A stretch of DNA of 64,000 bases from Tragulus kanchil (GCA_022376925.1 JAIOJX010000031.1:142246854-142310853), one strand, 5' to 3'. Numbered from the stretch's first letter, positions 34,779-47,235 are shown. Numbers and translations are program-made. Notes: a model not told the origin generated them from the letters alone.

Positions 34779-35020
34779 CAGAAGTTAATTCAGAACCTAT
34801 GCAGTGCCAATCACTAAGCTGGCAACTTTTTTGGACATGACCTTATTCCCTTCTCACAGTCTTTCTGGAGGGTCACTATTGGATCCTCGTTTTGCAACAG
34901 AGGAAATGGAGTCGCATCAGGGTGAAATGCCTGGCTCCATGTCACTCAGCTCATAAGTATCACAGCAGGAGTCATATTCAGGGCTTTCTGATGCTGAAAT
35001 CTCATTGAGTCACCTCCCTT
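34779..35020 (+). mobile_element. MIR
   Basis: Plus-strand MIR: cctatgcagtgccaatcac, ttattcccttctcacagtct, ttgcaacagaggaaatgg, gtcactcagctcataagtat, gagtcatattcagggctttc. The left part is duplicated at 33670-33822. Confidence 0.8.
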
Positions 35021-35400
35021 TAAGCTTTGTATTGTATAAACAAACAAGCCAAGAATGGAACTAAGGAAACTAGCCTCAATGGCTTTGCTTAGCTCCCTTG
35101 ACCTTGTCAGGGCCTGAATTTTCAAGACACATTCTAGGGAATCCCTTAGAACATTTAACCCCTCAAGGATGGTGACTTCCTCAATGGTCAGATGGGGACT
35201 CTGAGCCCCAGAGTGGTTGAACCTCTTTCCCAAGGTCTCAGGGAGAAGACAAAGACAGAGGAATTTTTTTTTTTTTTGGTCTCTGCCCTTGGTGGAGTTC
35301 CATCTGAGATACGGAGTAGAAATACCCTCTGACACAGTGTTGTCTTGAGTGACGTGTGTTGGAAGGACACAGAGGGATAAGACACAGAGTCATTATGGAC
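35021..35400. other. Unique non-coding stretch
   Basis: No repeat recognised. A poly-T run of about 13 lies near 35266. Confidence 0.5.
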
Positions 35401-35402
35401 CA

Positions 35403-35651
35403 ATCCTTGCCTCTTTGGGTTTCCCAGGTGGCACTAGTGGTAAAGAACCAGTCTGCCAAAGCAGGAGACCGAAGAAAAGTGGGCTCAATTCCTGGGTCAG
35501 GAAGATTGCCTGGAGGACAGCATTGCAACCCATTCCAGTATCTGCCTGGAGAATCCCATGGACAGAGGAGCCTGGTGGACTATAGTCTATAGAGTCACAC
35601 ACAATCAGACACAACTGCATCGACTTAGCATGCACGCATCCTTGCCTCTTT
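35403..35651 (+). mobile_element. Bov-tA SINE with perfect 14-base target-site duplication
   Basis: Body 35417-35637 from gggtttcccaggtggcacta to cgacttagcatgcacgc. It is flanked by atccttgcctcttt at 35403-35416 and 35638-35651. Well preserved, so fairly young. Confidence 0.95.
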
Positions 35652-36192
35652 CCCTCTTGCATCCCTCAATCCAGCTCCAAACTTGCAGACAAGTATGGAT
35701 CCAAGAAAGATTTGCCTCATCAAGATATGGAGTTTTTGTCCCTTATATCTTGCCTTATCTTTTTTTTATCAGAAGAAACACCTTCTAACAAACAGCAATG
35801 ATTTGTCAAATGAATATAGTCACATAACCACCATTTCAATCAAAATAGAGATGGGATATGCCCATCTCCCCAGAAAGTTCCCATGCTCCCCCTTGTAGCC
35901 AAACTATACCCAAACTACATCACCTAGGCCAGGTAACCACCAATACAATGTCCATATCTTCTTCTCTCTCTCTTTCCCTCTCTATTATCTCCTTTTCTAT
36001 TGATAGTAATGTTTTTTCCTTGAAGGAAAGCTGGTAATTGCAAATCACAGATAATCTTGGGTCATCATTTTGCCAGCTTATTTTTCTCCAGTGTCTTTAT
36101 TTGGCAAAATAAAAAGTTAACAACCCTAGCTCTGTACATTTTATGGCCTATGAAATCTAAAACTGTATCTTTGTAAGAGGAGAAATAATTTG
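35652..36192. other. Unique non-coding stretch, pyrimidine-rich in part
   Basis: Includes a CT-rich run near 35960-36000. Nothing else recognised; the tgtatggccta-like blocks could be old L1, not asserted. Confidence 0.4.
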
Positions 36193-36477
36193 CTTGACTG
36201 GGGACATAAGAGAGAGAATCATGAAAAGAAGGTATTGGGAATAAGCACTCAGTATTCTATGAACAAGACTCTATACTGAGCAGGTTGACCAGCATAATTG
36301 TACATCAGTGGGCCTCAGAAAGGTATACTGTAGCTGCTCTCAGCCAGGGTCCTTGCTATAAAGGCCTGGTCTGCCCAAGGAGGATGTTGGCAACTGGTTC
36401 TGAGATTTGTTCCCAGGTCCTCCACCTTTGAGTTGCCAAGCAACCTCAGACAGTGGCTGCTCTTTTCTTTGTAAGCA

Positions 36478-36800
36478 TTTTTAAAATTAATTTTTATCGG
36501 AGGATATTTGCTTTACAGTGTCATGTCAGTTTCTCCTGTATAGCACAGTAAATCAGCTATATGTGAACCAGCCTTCTTTTTTGAATTTTCTTGCCATCTG
36601 GGCTACCACAGAGCACTGAGTAGAGTTCCTGGAGCTATAGGTTCTCATTAGTTATCTGTGTTATACATATAATCAATAGTGTATACACGTCAATCCTGAT
36701 CTCCCAATTGCCCCTCTTTCCCTCCTTGGTGCCTATGTGCTTGGTTTCTACATCTATGTCTCTATTTCTGTTTTAAAAATAGATACCATTTTTCTAGATT
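36478..36800 (-). mobile_element. Ruminant L1 3' UTR, antisense (copy A)
   Basis: Reverse strand of a ruminant L1 3' end: aattaatttttatcggagga, tttgctttacagtgtcatg, then cagctatatgtgaaccagcc and ctctatttctgttttaaaaa. Confidence 0.75.
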
Positions 36801-37576
36801 TTCAGCACATTCTGCTCATCTGTGGAGTAGATCAGGTTGGTTAGAATATTTCTGTGGTCTGATTTTTTCTCTGGCCAGGTTTGGATTCATGGGCCCTGAT
36901 TTCCCCAGAGTTGCTTGAGGTCTGAACTCCAGGTTAGCATTTCCAGCCCAAAGCAAACATGGTCCTAAATATCAGGCTTGGAGCGAGTTCTGTCTAAAGT
37001 TTCCTTCCACCTCTTTCTGGGAAGCAATCAAGAGGTCCCTTCTCGAGGAGACTGTAATTTGTTGAAAAGCATTTGATTGCTGTATTGAAAGGTGCACTGT
37101 ATGTGTTAAAAGGTGTTTATGAGGCTCCGTACAGTATAGTTAATAACCAACCAAGACCAGGACCTTTATAACAGGGACCCTGGCTGCCAGCATCTACCTT
37201 GTACCTTTCTGAGGCCCGCTAATGTATAATTACAGTGGCTGGGGGTCTGGAATATAAACCCAGGGTGCTTGCTGCAGGCCTGACAAAAATTCTTGACTGG
37301 GGACATAAGAGAGAGAATCATGAAAAGAAGGTATTGGGAATAAGCACTCAGTATTCTATGAACAAGACTCTATACTGAGCAGGTTGACCAGCATAATTGT
37401 ACATCAGTGGGCCTCAGAAAGGTATACTGTAGCTGCTCTCAGCCAGGGTCCTTGCTATAAAGGCCTGGTCTGCCCAAGGAGGATGTTGGCAACTGGTTCT
37501 GAGATTTGTTCCCAGGTCCTCCACCTTTGAGTTGCCAAGCAACCTCAGACAGTGGCTGCTCTTTTCTTTGTAAGCA

Positions 37577-37899
37577 TTTTTAAAATTAATTTTTATCGGA
37601 GGATATTTGCTTTACAGTGTCATGTCAGTTTCTCCTGTATAGCACAGTAAATCAGCTATATGTGAACCAGCCTTCTTTTTTGAATTTTCTTGCCATCTGG
37701 GCTACCACAGAGCACTGAGTAGAGTTCCTGGAGCTATAGGTTCTCATTAGTTATCTGTGTTATACATATAATCAATAGTGTATACACGTCAATCCTGATC
37801 TCCCAATTGCCCCTCTTTCCCTCCTTGGTGCCTATGTGCTTGGTTTCTACATCTATGTCTCTATTTCTGTTTTAAAAATAGATACCATTTTTCTAGATT
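37577..37899 (-). mobile_element. Ruminant L1 3' UTR, antisense (copy B of D14)
   Basis: Same element as 36478-36800. Confidence 0.75.
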
Positions 37900-38498
37900 T
37901 TCAGCACATTCTGCTCATCTGTGGAGTAGATCAGGTTGGTTAGAATATTTCTGTGGTCTGATTTTTTCTCTGGCCAGGTTTGGATTCATGGGCCCTGATT
38001 TCCCCAGAGTTGCTTGAGGTCTGAACTCCAGGTTAGCATTTCCAGCCCAAAGCAAACATGGTCCTAAATATCAGGCTTGGAGCGAGTTCTGTCTAAAGTT
38101 TCCTTCCACCTCTTTCTGGGAAGCAATCAAGAGGTCCCTTCTCGAGGAGACTGTAATTTGTTGAAAAGCATTTGATTGCTGTATTGAAAGGTGCACTGTA
38201 TGTGTTAAAAGGTGTTTATGAGGCTCCGTACAGTATAGTTAATAACCAACCAAGACCAGGACCTTTATAACAGGGACCCTGGCTGCCAGCATCTACCTTG
38301 TACCTTTCTGAGGCCCGCTAATGTATAATTACAGTGGCTGGTGGTCTGGAATATAAACCCAGGGTGCTTGCTGCAGGCCTGCAGGTCAGCCTTCTCTTCT
38401 ATCCATGGCAGCACTCTGTACATTTCTCAGACTCAGCAGAAACATGCCTCCTGAACCTCTCAACCCAACTATTGGACACCTGCAGATTCTAAGGTAGG
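37900..38498. other. Repeat-poor stretch
   Basis: Nothing recognised; repeat-poor, with gtataattacagtggctg and gtatagttaataaccaacca. Its left part mirrors 36801-37282. Confidence 0.45.
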
Positions 38499-38735
38499 CT
38501 GTGTGCATGTGTGCTAAGTCACTCAGTTGTGTTTGTCTCTTTGCAATGCTATGGCCTGCAGCCCGCTGGGGTTCTCTGTCCATGGGGATTCTCCAGGTAA
38601 GAATACTGGAGAGTACTGGGGAATGGATGGGTTGCCATGCCCTCTTCCAGGGGAGACCCAGGGACTGAGCCTGTGTTTCTTATGTCTCCTGCATTGGCAG
38701 GTGGGTTCTTTACCACGAGCACCTCCTGGGAAGCC
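38499..38735 (-). mobile_element. Bov-tA SINE
   Basis: Reverse strand from gctaagtcactcagttgtgt through gattctccaggtaagaatac and tgtctcctgcattggcaggt to cacctcctgggaagccc. Confidence 0.93.
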
Positions 38736-38825
38736 CAAGGCAGACTGAGTGAGGTGCATTTTGAAATGCACTGGAACCAAGGAGCTGGGCAGCAATTAGT
38801 AATAAAATGAGTTCTGGTGTTCATT

Positions 38826-39035
38826 TACTTGGGGCAGGTAAGGAATCTGCCTGAAATGCAGGAGACACAGCACATGAGAGTTGATCCCTGGGTTAGGGAG
38901 ATCCCCCAGAGGAAGAAAATGACAACCCATTCCAGTAGTCTTGCCTGAAAAAAACCCATGGACAGAGAAGCCTGGAGGGCTACAGTCCATAGGATTGCAA
39001 ACAGTCAGACCTAACTGAGTGACTACGCATGCAGC
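38826..39035 (+). mobile_element. Bov-tA SINE, 5'-truncated
   Basis: Plus strand: aaggaatctgcctgaaatgc, gatccctgggttagggagat, cattccagtagtcttgcctg, atggacagagaagcctgg, agtgactacgcatgcagc. Confidence 0.92.
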
Positions 39036-39244
39036 AAGATTTGTTTACTCATGAAGGGGAAGTTCATGACTGAAGAACCACCTGGGTCAAGCTTCAGCCA
39101 TTTTTTCCCAGGAAAAGGACAACTTCTTAGGGATCCTCTCATCCCTACTCTGCCCGCTCCCCATCCTTACCCTCTCACCCCAACCCTCGCTGAGTCACGA
39201 GGTAGGTAACACTCTCCTAAATATACAAATCTGACAAGGTTTCC

Positions 39245-39790
39245 TTTCCTTAAAACCTTCTGACGGTCCCTCATTGTTCTCTAAGATCAAAGTCTACCTC
39301 TCCATCATGGATCTGGGGTCCTGCACCATCTGCTCTATTGATTCCTGGGTCACTCTGGGTCACAGCACCCTTTACTCCCTGATTCTCTTTCTCACTGACC
39401 TCTTTTTGGGTCTCTTCTGTCTCAGACTCCCCCATGTGACTTTGGGTCTGTCAACTGGCCTGATCCCTCCCTCTTCCTTCCCTTCCTCAGTGCCACTGTC
39501 CCCTGGGCCCAAGAAGGATATCAGCAGTCAGTTCTGAAATTCTTTCTCAGTTCTACCTGAGTTCCCAGTGACTATTTCACAGTATGAAGGAACCATACTC
39601 TATTTAACCCGTTTCTCATTGATGGTAAATTCCTGCTCAGCCTCCAGGTGCCAGTGTCAAATGCCACTTCTTCTGGAAAGACTTCCCTGGTCTTCTGGAC
39701 CAGGCCATGTTCCCATATTTGGTTGTTTTATTATTTTTTTTCCAGCACTATTTCTTCTAATGTGTGTTCTCTGCCTGAAATTGAGATAGA
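39245..39790 (+). mobile_element. L2 LINE fragment (copy A of D15)
   Basis: The aaaaccttctgacggtccct, gatcaaagtctacctctcc, atgccacttcttctggaaag and acttccctggtctt blocks match the L2 3' portion order. Diverged and non-coding. A piece at about 39569-39640 may be from another repeat. Confidence 0.65.
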
Positions 39791-40370
39791 CCATTTCCAG
39801 GGTATAATCATTTTGGAAGCATGTATTAAGAATATCAAATGCAGAGCTTGAAATCTGGATGGAGTTGGGATGTTGCCCAGCATGCAGAAATGCTGGTAAG
39901 TGACTGAAGCAGAATTCAGTGACTTTGAATCTAAGCCCTTCATCAAAAACACAGACTCATCAACATTTTATTGTGGCATGGGGGAAATAGCACCTAGAAT
40001 ATTAAAATATGTAAAATACCTGTCCCCAAAATATAAGGAAAAATTGTAGCAAAACTTCAATGGAAGACACAACCTATTCATAACAATCATTACTGGCAAC
40101 GGTTCTGGGAGTAAATTTCTCTTCTCCTGTCAGTTTTTCTCAAATTTCCTAATTTTCTACAATGGGTACCTTTTTTTTTTTAAATCTATTTAAGTAAGTT
40201 AAATAGATTGTGGATTGCCTGAAATTATAGTCTAACATTAAAAGCCCTCATTTTCCAAAAACTTTAACCCTCAACTCTGCCCGCTCCCCATCCTTACCCT
40301 CTCACCCCAACCTCGCTGAGTCACGAGGTAGGTAACACTCTCCTAAATATACAAATCTGACAAGGTTTCC

Positions 40371-40916
40371 TTTCCTTAAAACCTTCTGACGGTCCCTCAT
40401 TGTTCTCTAAGATCAAAGTCTACCTCTCCATCATGGATCTGGGGTCCTGCACCATCTGCTCTATTGATTCCTGGGTCACTCTGGGTCACAGCACCCTTTA
40501 CTCCCTGATTCTCTTTCTCACTGACCTCTTTTTGGGTCTCTTCTGTCTCAGACTCCCCCATGTGACTTTGGGTCTGTCAACTGGCCTGATCCCTCCCTCT
40601 TCCTTCCCTTCCTCAGTGCCACTGTCCCCTGGGCCCAAGAAGGATATCAGCAGTCAGTTCTGAAATTCTTTCTCAGTTCTACCTGAGTTCCCAGTGACTA
40701 TTTCACAGTATGAAGGAACCATACTCTATTTAACCCGTTTCTCATTGATGGTAAATTCCTGCTCAGCCTCCAGGTGCCAGTGTCAAATGCCACTTCTTCT
40801 GGAAAGACTTCCCTGGTCTTCTGGACCAGGCCATGTTCCCATATTTGGTTGTTTTATTATTTTTTTTCCAGCACTATTTCTTCTAATGTGTGTTCTCTGC
40901 CTGAAATTGAGATAGA
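40371..40916 (+). mobile_element. L2 LINE fragment (copy B of D15)
   Basis: Same remnant as 39245-39790. Confidence 0.65.
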
Positions 40917-41678
40917 CCATTTCCAGGGTATAATCATTTTGGAAGCATGTATTAAGAATATCAAATGCAGAGCTTGAAATCTGGATGGAGTTGGGATGTT
41001 GCCCAGCATGCAGAAATGCTGGTAAGTGACTGAAGCAGAATTCAGTGACTTTGAATCTAAGCCCTTCATCAAAAACACAGACTCATCAACATTTTATTGT
41101 GGCATGGGGGAAATAGCACCTAGAATATTAAAATATGTAAAATACCTGTCCCCAAAATATAAGGAAAAATTGTAGCAAAACTTCAATGGAAGACACAACC
41201 TATTCATAACAATCATTACTGGCAACGGTTCTGGGAGTAAATTTCTCTTCTCCTGTCAGTTTTTCTCAAATTTCCTAATTTTCTACAATGGGTACCTTTT
41301 TTTTTTTTTCTAAATCTATTTAAGTAAGTTAAATAGATTGTGGATTGCCTGAAATATTCTAATAGTCCTAACATTAAAAAGAAAACTTACCCACAATATC
41401 ACCACACTAAACAAACCAACTGTTTTCAATTTAGTGTTTGCCTCCCAAGACTGATCTCTAGAACTAGTTTATTCCCTTTTAGCTGTAGTCATAGGGTACA
41501 TTCTAGGTTGGCATTGTTTTTTTTTTTTTTTTTTTCACTTACTATTTCACCCTGATGATCATGTAAATAATGGGAAACACTCCATCCCAGTGAATCTCAC
41601 CTATGGTTCCTGTGATTCTGGCATTAACCATGCCTCCAAGACCAGCCCTATTGTTTGGTTTACCTCAGTCCACAGTGA

Positions 41679-41800
41679 CATTCCCCTGAAGAAGGACACG
41701 GCAACCCACTCCAGTATTATTGCCTGGAGAATTCCATGGACAGTGCAGTCCATGGGGTCGTAAAGAGTTGGACACGACTGAGCAACTAACACACACACCA
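41679..41800 (+). mobile_element. Bov-A SINE 3' half (copy A of D16)
   Basis: cccctgaagaaggacacggc, actccagtattattgcctgg, gtcgtaaagagttggacacg, then actgagcaactaacacacac. Confidence 0.9.
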
Positions 41801-42782
41801 AGACGTTCATGCTTCCATTCAATGATTTAGTTATTCACTCCACACCCGCTTTTCAAATGCCTACTATGCTTCAATTTACTTACACTATGTGACAGTCAGC
41901 TATTGCAGAAAGCAAAACAATTGATTTCTTAAGATATCTTTAATAGACTTACAGTGACTTTGGGAATTAGGAAGATGGCCTATAGGAAGATGAGGATTTG
42001 TGCCCTTGAGAGATATTCTTCTTTTAGTCAATAAGTTTTAATCAGGGATTACATACAATTTCACAGTTTATAGGTTTCTTTTACATCGATTGTTTCTTTT
42101 AATTTGTCTACATCTGTGAAATGGGAGGAGTTCTCTCCAAAGATCCCGAAGGAAGAGTCCATGAAAGCCCTTCATCAAAAACACAGACTCATCAACATTT
42201 TATTGTGGCATGGGAAATAGCACCTAGAATATTAAAATATGTAAAATACCTGTCCCCAAAATATAAGGAAAAATTGTAGCAAAACTTCAATGGAAGACAC
42301 AACCTATTCATAACAATCATTACTGGCAACGGTTCTGGGAGTAAATTTCTCTTCTCCTGTCAGTTTTTCTCAAATTTCCTAATTTTCTACAATGGGTACC
42401 TTTTTTTTTTTTTCTAAATCTATTTAAGTAAGTTAAATAGATTGTGGATTGCCTGAAATATTCTAATAGTCCTAACATTAAAAAGAAAACTTACCCACAA
42501 TATCACCACACTAAACAAACCAACTGTTTTCAATTTAGTGTTTGCCTCCCAAGACTGATCTCTAGAACTAGTTTATTCCCTTTTAGCTGTAGTCATAGGG
42601 TACATTCTAGGTTGGCATTGTTTTTTTTTTTTTTTTTTTTCACTTACTATTTCACCCTGATGATCATGTAAATAATGGGAAACACTCCATCCCAGTGAAT
42701 CTCACCTATGGTTCCTGTGATTCTGGCATTAACCATGCCTCCAAGACCAGCCCTATTGTTTGGTTTACCTCAGTCCACAGTG

Positions 42783-42904
42783 ACATTCCCCTGAAGAAGG
42801 ACACGGCAACCCACTCCAGTATTATTGCCTGGAGAATTCCATGGACAGTGCAGTCCATGGGGTCGTAAAGAGTTGGACACGACTGAGCAACTAACACACA
42901 CACC
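42783..42904 (+). mobile_element. Bov-A SINE 3' half (copy B of D16)
   Basis: Same element as 41679-41800. Confidence 0.9.
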
Positions 42905-43245
42905 AAGACGTTCATGCTTCCATTCAATGATTTAGTTATTCACTCCACACCCGCTTTTCAAATGCCTACTATGCTTCAATTTACTTACACTATGTGACAG
43001 TCAGCTATTGCAGAAAGCAAAACAATTGATTTCTTAAGATATCTTTAATAGACTTACAGTGACTTTGGGAATTAGGAAGATGGCCTATAGGAAGATGAGG
43101 ATTTGTGCCCTTGAGAGATATTCTTCTTTTAGTCAATAAGTTTTAATCAGGGGATTACATACAATTTCACAGTTTATAGGTTTCTTTTACATCGATTGTT
43201 TCTTTTAATTTGTCTACATCTGTGAAATGGGAGGAGTTCTCTCCA

Positions 43246-43570
43246 GATGAGGAGACTGATGTCCCAAGAACTTACTTGGTTTGCTCAAAGGTTTTCAGTC
43301 CATGAGAAATGAGCCCTTACCCATAAAATTAGGTATTTTAACATGCATCTTCTTTGATATAATTTGTTCACATTTTAATATGTCTTGGGGATGCTTTTAT
43401 GTTACAATAATCATTTAAAAAAATAGTTGTAGATGATTTCACAGTATGAATGAACCATAGTTTATTTATTTAACATGTTTCCCATTGAACGACATTTATA
43501 TTGCCTCAACTTTTTCATTATTATAATGTTGCATTAAAAAAAAAAACACCTTGAAAGCAAAAGTGAACAG
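43246..43570. other. AT-rich stretch, possibly old L1 antisense
   Basis: gatttcacagtatgaatgaa and catgtttcccattgaacgac resemble reverse-strand L1 3' sequence, but this is too weak for a firm call. Confidence 0.4.
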
Positions 43571-43772
43571 TGTTGGTAGCTCAGCTGTGTCCAACTCCTT
43601 TGCGATCCCATGGACTGTAGCCTGCCAGGCTCCTCTGTCCATGGAATTCTCCAGGCAAGAATACTGGAGTGGGCTGTCATTCCCTTCTACAGGGGATCTT
43701 ATTTACCCAGGGATTTAACCCAGGTATCCCACATTGCAGGCAGATTCTTTATCATCTAAGTCACCAGGAAAA
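43571..43772 (-). mobile_element. Bov-tA SINE
   Basis: Reverse strand: tagctcagctgtgtccaact, tggactgtagcctgccaggc, ttctccaggcaagaatactg, ggcagattctttatcatcta, gtcaccaggaaaac. Confidence 0.93.
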
Positions 43773-43984
43773 CAATCTATTCACATACTACCATATAGAA
43801 AATAGATAACAAGGAACTACTGTATAATACAGGGAACTAAAAGAAAAAAAGTATCTGTAATACGTCTTTGAACAAATGAGTTTACTTCTGTAAATAGACT
43901 CTTTAAAACATACATAGGTTAATGAGTAGTCACATTATAAATTTTGACAGATAACCCAATAAAGGCCCCCCTAACTATGTTGTG

Positions 43985-44330
43985 TAGTGATACCCATTTG
44001 CCAATAACTGTGTCAACTGTTGAAATGATCGATCTTTTTAATTTTTGTCAGTAAGACTAAGATAATAGCTCATGGTGATTTTCAATCTTTTATTTTTTAT
44101 TTTTGGCCATTTTGTGTGGCATGGGGGATATTACATCTCCTACCATGGATTGAACTTGCATCCCTGCATTGAAACTACAGAGTCTTAATCATGAAACTGC
44201 TAATGAAGTCTCTTATTGTGATTTCAATCTGCATTTTCCTGATTAGCACTGAGTTTGAGTATTTTCTCATATGCTTACAAGCCTTTAGCATCTTCTCTAG
44301 AAAGAACTTCCTACAGTCCCTGGGAGAGGT
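43985..44330 (-). mobile_element. Old L1 fragment, antisense, split by a CHR SINE
   Basis: Left piece to 44088 and right piece from 44218 (gatttcaatctgcattttcc, tgattagcactgagtttgag). In L1 these are contiguous. The SINE and one target repeat sit between them. Confidence 0.7.
44075..44230 (-). mobile_element. CHR-type SINE nested in L1, with target-site duplication
   Basis: Body 44089-44217, antisense: ttattttttatttttggcca at the left (reverse of the A tail) and ggattgaacttgcatccctg in the middle. It is flanked by gtgattttcaatct (44075-44088) and gtgatttcaatct (44218-44230), one base different in length. Confidence 0.85.
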
Positions 44331-44792
44331 CTTTACAAGGAGGGCCCCTGGGGCTGGGGCAGGCTTCCTCCAGGAAGCCTGTGGTTTATGCAGTCAAGTT
44401 GGGAGGGCAAGTGGAAGCCAAAAGGAAGAATAAGGTACAAGGTCAGAGGTAGAAGTAAAGAGAGAGACAGAGACAGAGAGGATGGGACCATGCTATGTCA
44501 GATAGTTCATGATACAGCCTATAAAGGGAAAGAAGACTGTGGACCCTCCCTTGTCACAACTCCCGGGACTTAGTACAAGAGCAGCTCCTTCAAGGAGCCA
44601 TCCCCTTCCCCCTCCCCACCCTCCCTCCCCCAGGGCAGGAAACACTCTGAGGATGGAAGTCTGGGCCGGGGGAGCTCAATGAGGTTTAGACTCACCATGA
44701 TGTTCATGAAGCTTGACTCTTAGGCCTGTTCACTTGCACAGGCCTCTACCACAGCCCAGAAAAGGGTTCATGTGATCGCATGTGCTGTATAG
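44331..44792. other. Unique stretch with purine-rich and C-rich runs
   Basis: Contains an imperfect AGAGAC run at 44458-44482 and a C-rich run at 44600-44635. No gene or repeat family recognised. Confidence 0.5.
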
Positions 44793-45110
44793 TGATGGTT
44801 TGAGTCCCCTCCAAATTCTCATGTGGAAATCCTAGCCCCAAAGAGATGGTGTTAGTAGGTGAGACCTTTGGGAGGGGATTAGATCATGAATAGGATGACC
44901 AGCTTTATAATGGAGGCATGAGAAGTTCTCATCATATTAGGTTACACCAGAAGACAACGGTTCATGAACTAGGAAGAGGGCCTTCACTGGACATCATTTG
45001 ATGTATGGTGGCACCTTGATCTTGGACTTCCCAGCCTCCAGAACTCTGAGGAAGAAGCGTTTGCTGTTTCCAGGCTACTCAGTTTATGGTACCTTGTTTT
45101 AGTAGCCTGT
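44793..45110 (+). mobile_element. MLT1-like MaLR solo LTR
   Basis: Recognised by ccctccaaattctcatgtgg, cctagccccaaagagatggt, gaccttgatc-type tggacttcccagcctccaga and actcagtttatggtaccttg. It is an LTR only, with no internal or coding part seen. The exact subfamily is not certain. Confidence 0.75.
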
Positions 45111-45574
45111 ATAGATGGAGGCAGCATGTTGCTGTGAAATTTGTAAAATCAGGTATTTTAACTGCACTTGGGTAAGACTGCTGTCTCTTTCTGTCCCACC
45201 TTTCCTCCCATTACATTTGTCCTTGTGTTGGGTGGTGACAATATTTTTCAAGAGATGGCTGAAAGGACATTGAGTTGGGAACACTTTTTGCCTGTAGTTA
45301 GTGAGATAAATGTGTGTGGTCCACTGGGTCCTTAGAGTAAGCTATTAATGGTTGCCTCAGGCTAAGTAAGGGCTCAGGAAGACAGCTCCTGTCCCTGGGT
45401 CAGCTCATTGCATCATAACACTACAGTGCAGAGACAGACACCATGTGGAGACAGGAGCATGTCCTATGGCTCCAGGACCCAAAATTCAAAGGAGAGAAGG
45501 GGAGAGAAGAAATGTGTTCGATAGGCAGTGAGCCAGAAGTGAGGCTATGAAAAATTCTACACTCATCCAATGTG
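45111..45574. other. Unique non-coding stretch
   Basis: Nothing recognised. Confidence 0.5.
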
Positions 45575-45589
45575 CACAGTTAGAAGCAG

Positions 45590-46125
45590 AAATTTCTATT
45601 CACATTAATTCCTAGTCAAAATATAAGCTCTTTCCTGTCAGAATATACTAAATAAAGTAGCATTTTATTGACAATATAATTATAAACCCACCATCATTTA
45701 TATGAGCATCTCATGAAATATAATTTATCAGAAATACTGTATTCGAAGAGTGCAAACCCTAATCTTTCAGTGAAGACCTCTCTCGGTGAAGTTGTATGTT
45801 TCACCCTGTACAAATATCATGTATTATTATTTTGACCAACCATAGAGAAGAAAGATTGACTTATCTTTCTAGTGTTTCCATGGAAAATATGACAAAGCTA
45901 TCATCAAATGAAGAGGAAATACAAGAGCGTGCAGCCAAAATTACAGGGAAAAATTATTATAAGAGGTGTTCCATCTAATTAATTAAAATTTTTTTTCTGG
46001 AAGCTTTTATTAAAAAATTGGTCTTCTTTTTGAAGTAAGTATTTTGTCATTATTTCTTTTCTTGTTTTAAATAAACATGACTTTCATGCCTCAGTTTGTG
46101 TTCACACTTTTACATTCTTTTATTT
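45590..46125. other. AT-rich non-coding stretch (copy A of D17)
   Basis: No repeat recognised. A 60-codon open frame at 45796-45978 (and 46906-47088) matches nothing I know. Not called as a gene. Confidence 0.45.
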
Positions 46126-46332
46126 GATGTTGTTTTAGTTGCTCAGTAGTATCCAACTCTTTGTGACCCTATGGACTATAGTCTGCCAGGCTCTTCTGTC
46201 CATGAGGTTTCCCAGGCAAGAATACTGGAGTGGGTGATCATTTCCTTCTTTAGCAGATCTTCCCAACCCAGAGATCCAACCTGTGTCTCCTGCACTGGCA
46301 GGCAGATTCTTTATTGTTGAGTCACCAAGGAC
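46125..46332 (-). mobile_element. Bov-tA SINE (copy A of D17)
   Basis: Reverse strand: ttagttgctcagtagtatcc, tatagtctgccaggctcttc, caggcaagaatactggagtg, gtctcctgcactggcaggca, gagtcaccaagg. Confidence 0.92.
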
Positions 46333-47235
46333 TCCACAACTGCATATACTCCAGGACTCACCATTTGTAGGAGATTGGAGACTTTGTGGTTGGCCTCAAT
46401 GACCTGTTTAGTCTAGACTATAAGCACAGGAAAGGTGAGTTCATGGCATCTTCTGCCTAAACTCTCAAATCACTGTTATACCTTTAGTGACCAGTGTCAA
46501 GTAGTCACTCAACAAATCTTTGCCATAATTGGGTATAAAAGGACAAACCTCCTAATTCCATTTTTCAGAACCTTTGAGGGATCAGATTATTGTTCAAAAT
46601 ATTCACCATCTTCTCACTGCCAAAGGTGGAATACACTTCCTTACTCACTGCTATTAAGTTTGCCCATGTGGCTTGCTCTGGCCTCACAGTTAGAAGCAGA
46701 AATTTCTATTCACATTAATTCCTAGTCAAAATATAAGCTCTTTCCTGTCAGAATATACTAAATAAAGTAGCATTTTATTGACAATATAATTATAAACCCA
46801 CCATCATTTATATGAGCATCTCATGAAATATAATTTATCAGAAATACTGTATTCGAAGAGTGCAAACCCTAATCTTTCAGTGAAGACCTCTCTCGGTGAA
46901 GTTGTATGTTTCACCCTGTACAAATATCATGTATTATTATTTTGACCAACCATAGAGAAGAAAGATTGACTTATCTTTCTAGTGTTTCCATGGAAAATAT
47001 GACAAAGCTATCATCAAATGAAGAGGAAATACAAGAGCGTGCAGCCAAAATTACAGGGAAAAATTATTATAAGAGGTGTTCCATCTAATTAATTAAAATT
47101 TTTTTTTTCTGGAAGCTTTTATTAAAAAATTGGTCTTCTTTTTGAAGTAAGTATTTTGTCATTATTTCTTTTCTTGTTTTAAATAAACATGACTTTCATG
47201 CCTCAGTTTGTGTTCACACTTTTACATTCTTTTAT

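Larger units (their letters stand above)
32759..34932 (+). repeat. Direct duplication D13, about 1.07 kb
   Basis: Copy A is 32759-33822 and copy B 33868-34932, about 1,109 apart. The linker 33823-33867 contains ctcacagctcataagtat, a gapped form of the bases after copy B (gtcactcagctcataagtat). Copy A starts within copy B of D12, so part of this DNA is present three times. Confidence 0.95.
36193..38381 (+). repeat. Direct duplication D14, 1.09 kb
   Basis: Copy A is 36193-37282 and copy B 37292-38381, 1,099 apart, with a 9-base linker (acaaaaatt) resembling the gapped bases before copy A. The copies appear almost identical (one visible difference, ctgggggtctgg versus ctggtggtctgg). Confidence 0.97.
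39147..41381 (+). repeat. Direct duplication D15, about 1.1 kb
   Basis: Copy A is 39147-40243 and copy B 40274-41381, about 1,126 apart. The linker around 40226-40273 is a gapped version of the bases that follow in copy B. Content is mostly L2. Confidence 0.95.
41061..43245 (+). repeat. Direct duplication D16, about 1.08 kb
   Basis: Copy A is 41061-42139 and copy B 42167-43245, 1,106 apart, with a 27-base linker. Copy A starts inside copy B of D15, so the stretch starting cccttcatcaaaaacacag occurs three times (39938, 41062 and 42168). Confidence 0.95.

Noticed and set aside
44793..45110. Possible endogenous retrovirus
   Set aside because: Only a MaLR-type LTR is seen; no internal region or viral gene is present.
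45796..45978. 60-codon open frame present twice, with a charged C-terminal part
   Set aside because: Repetition is due to duplication D17, not gene duplication; no homology recognised.
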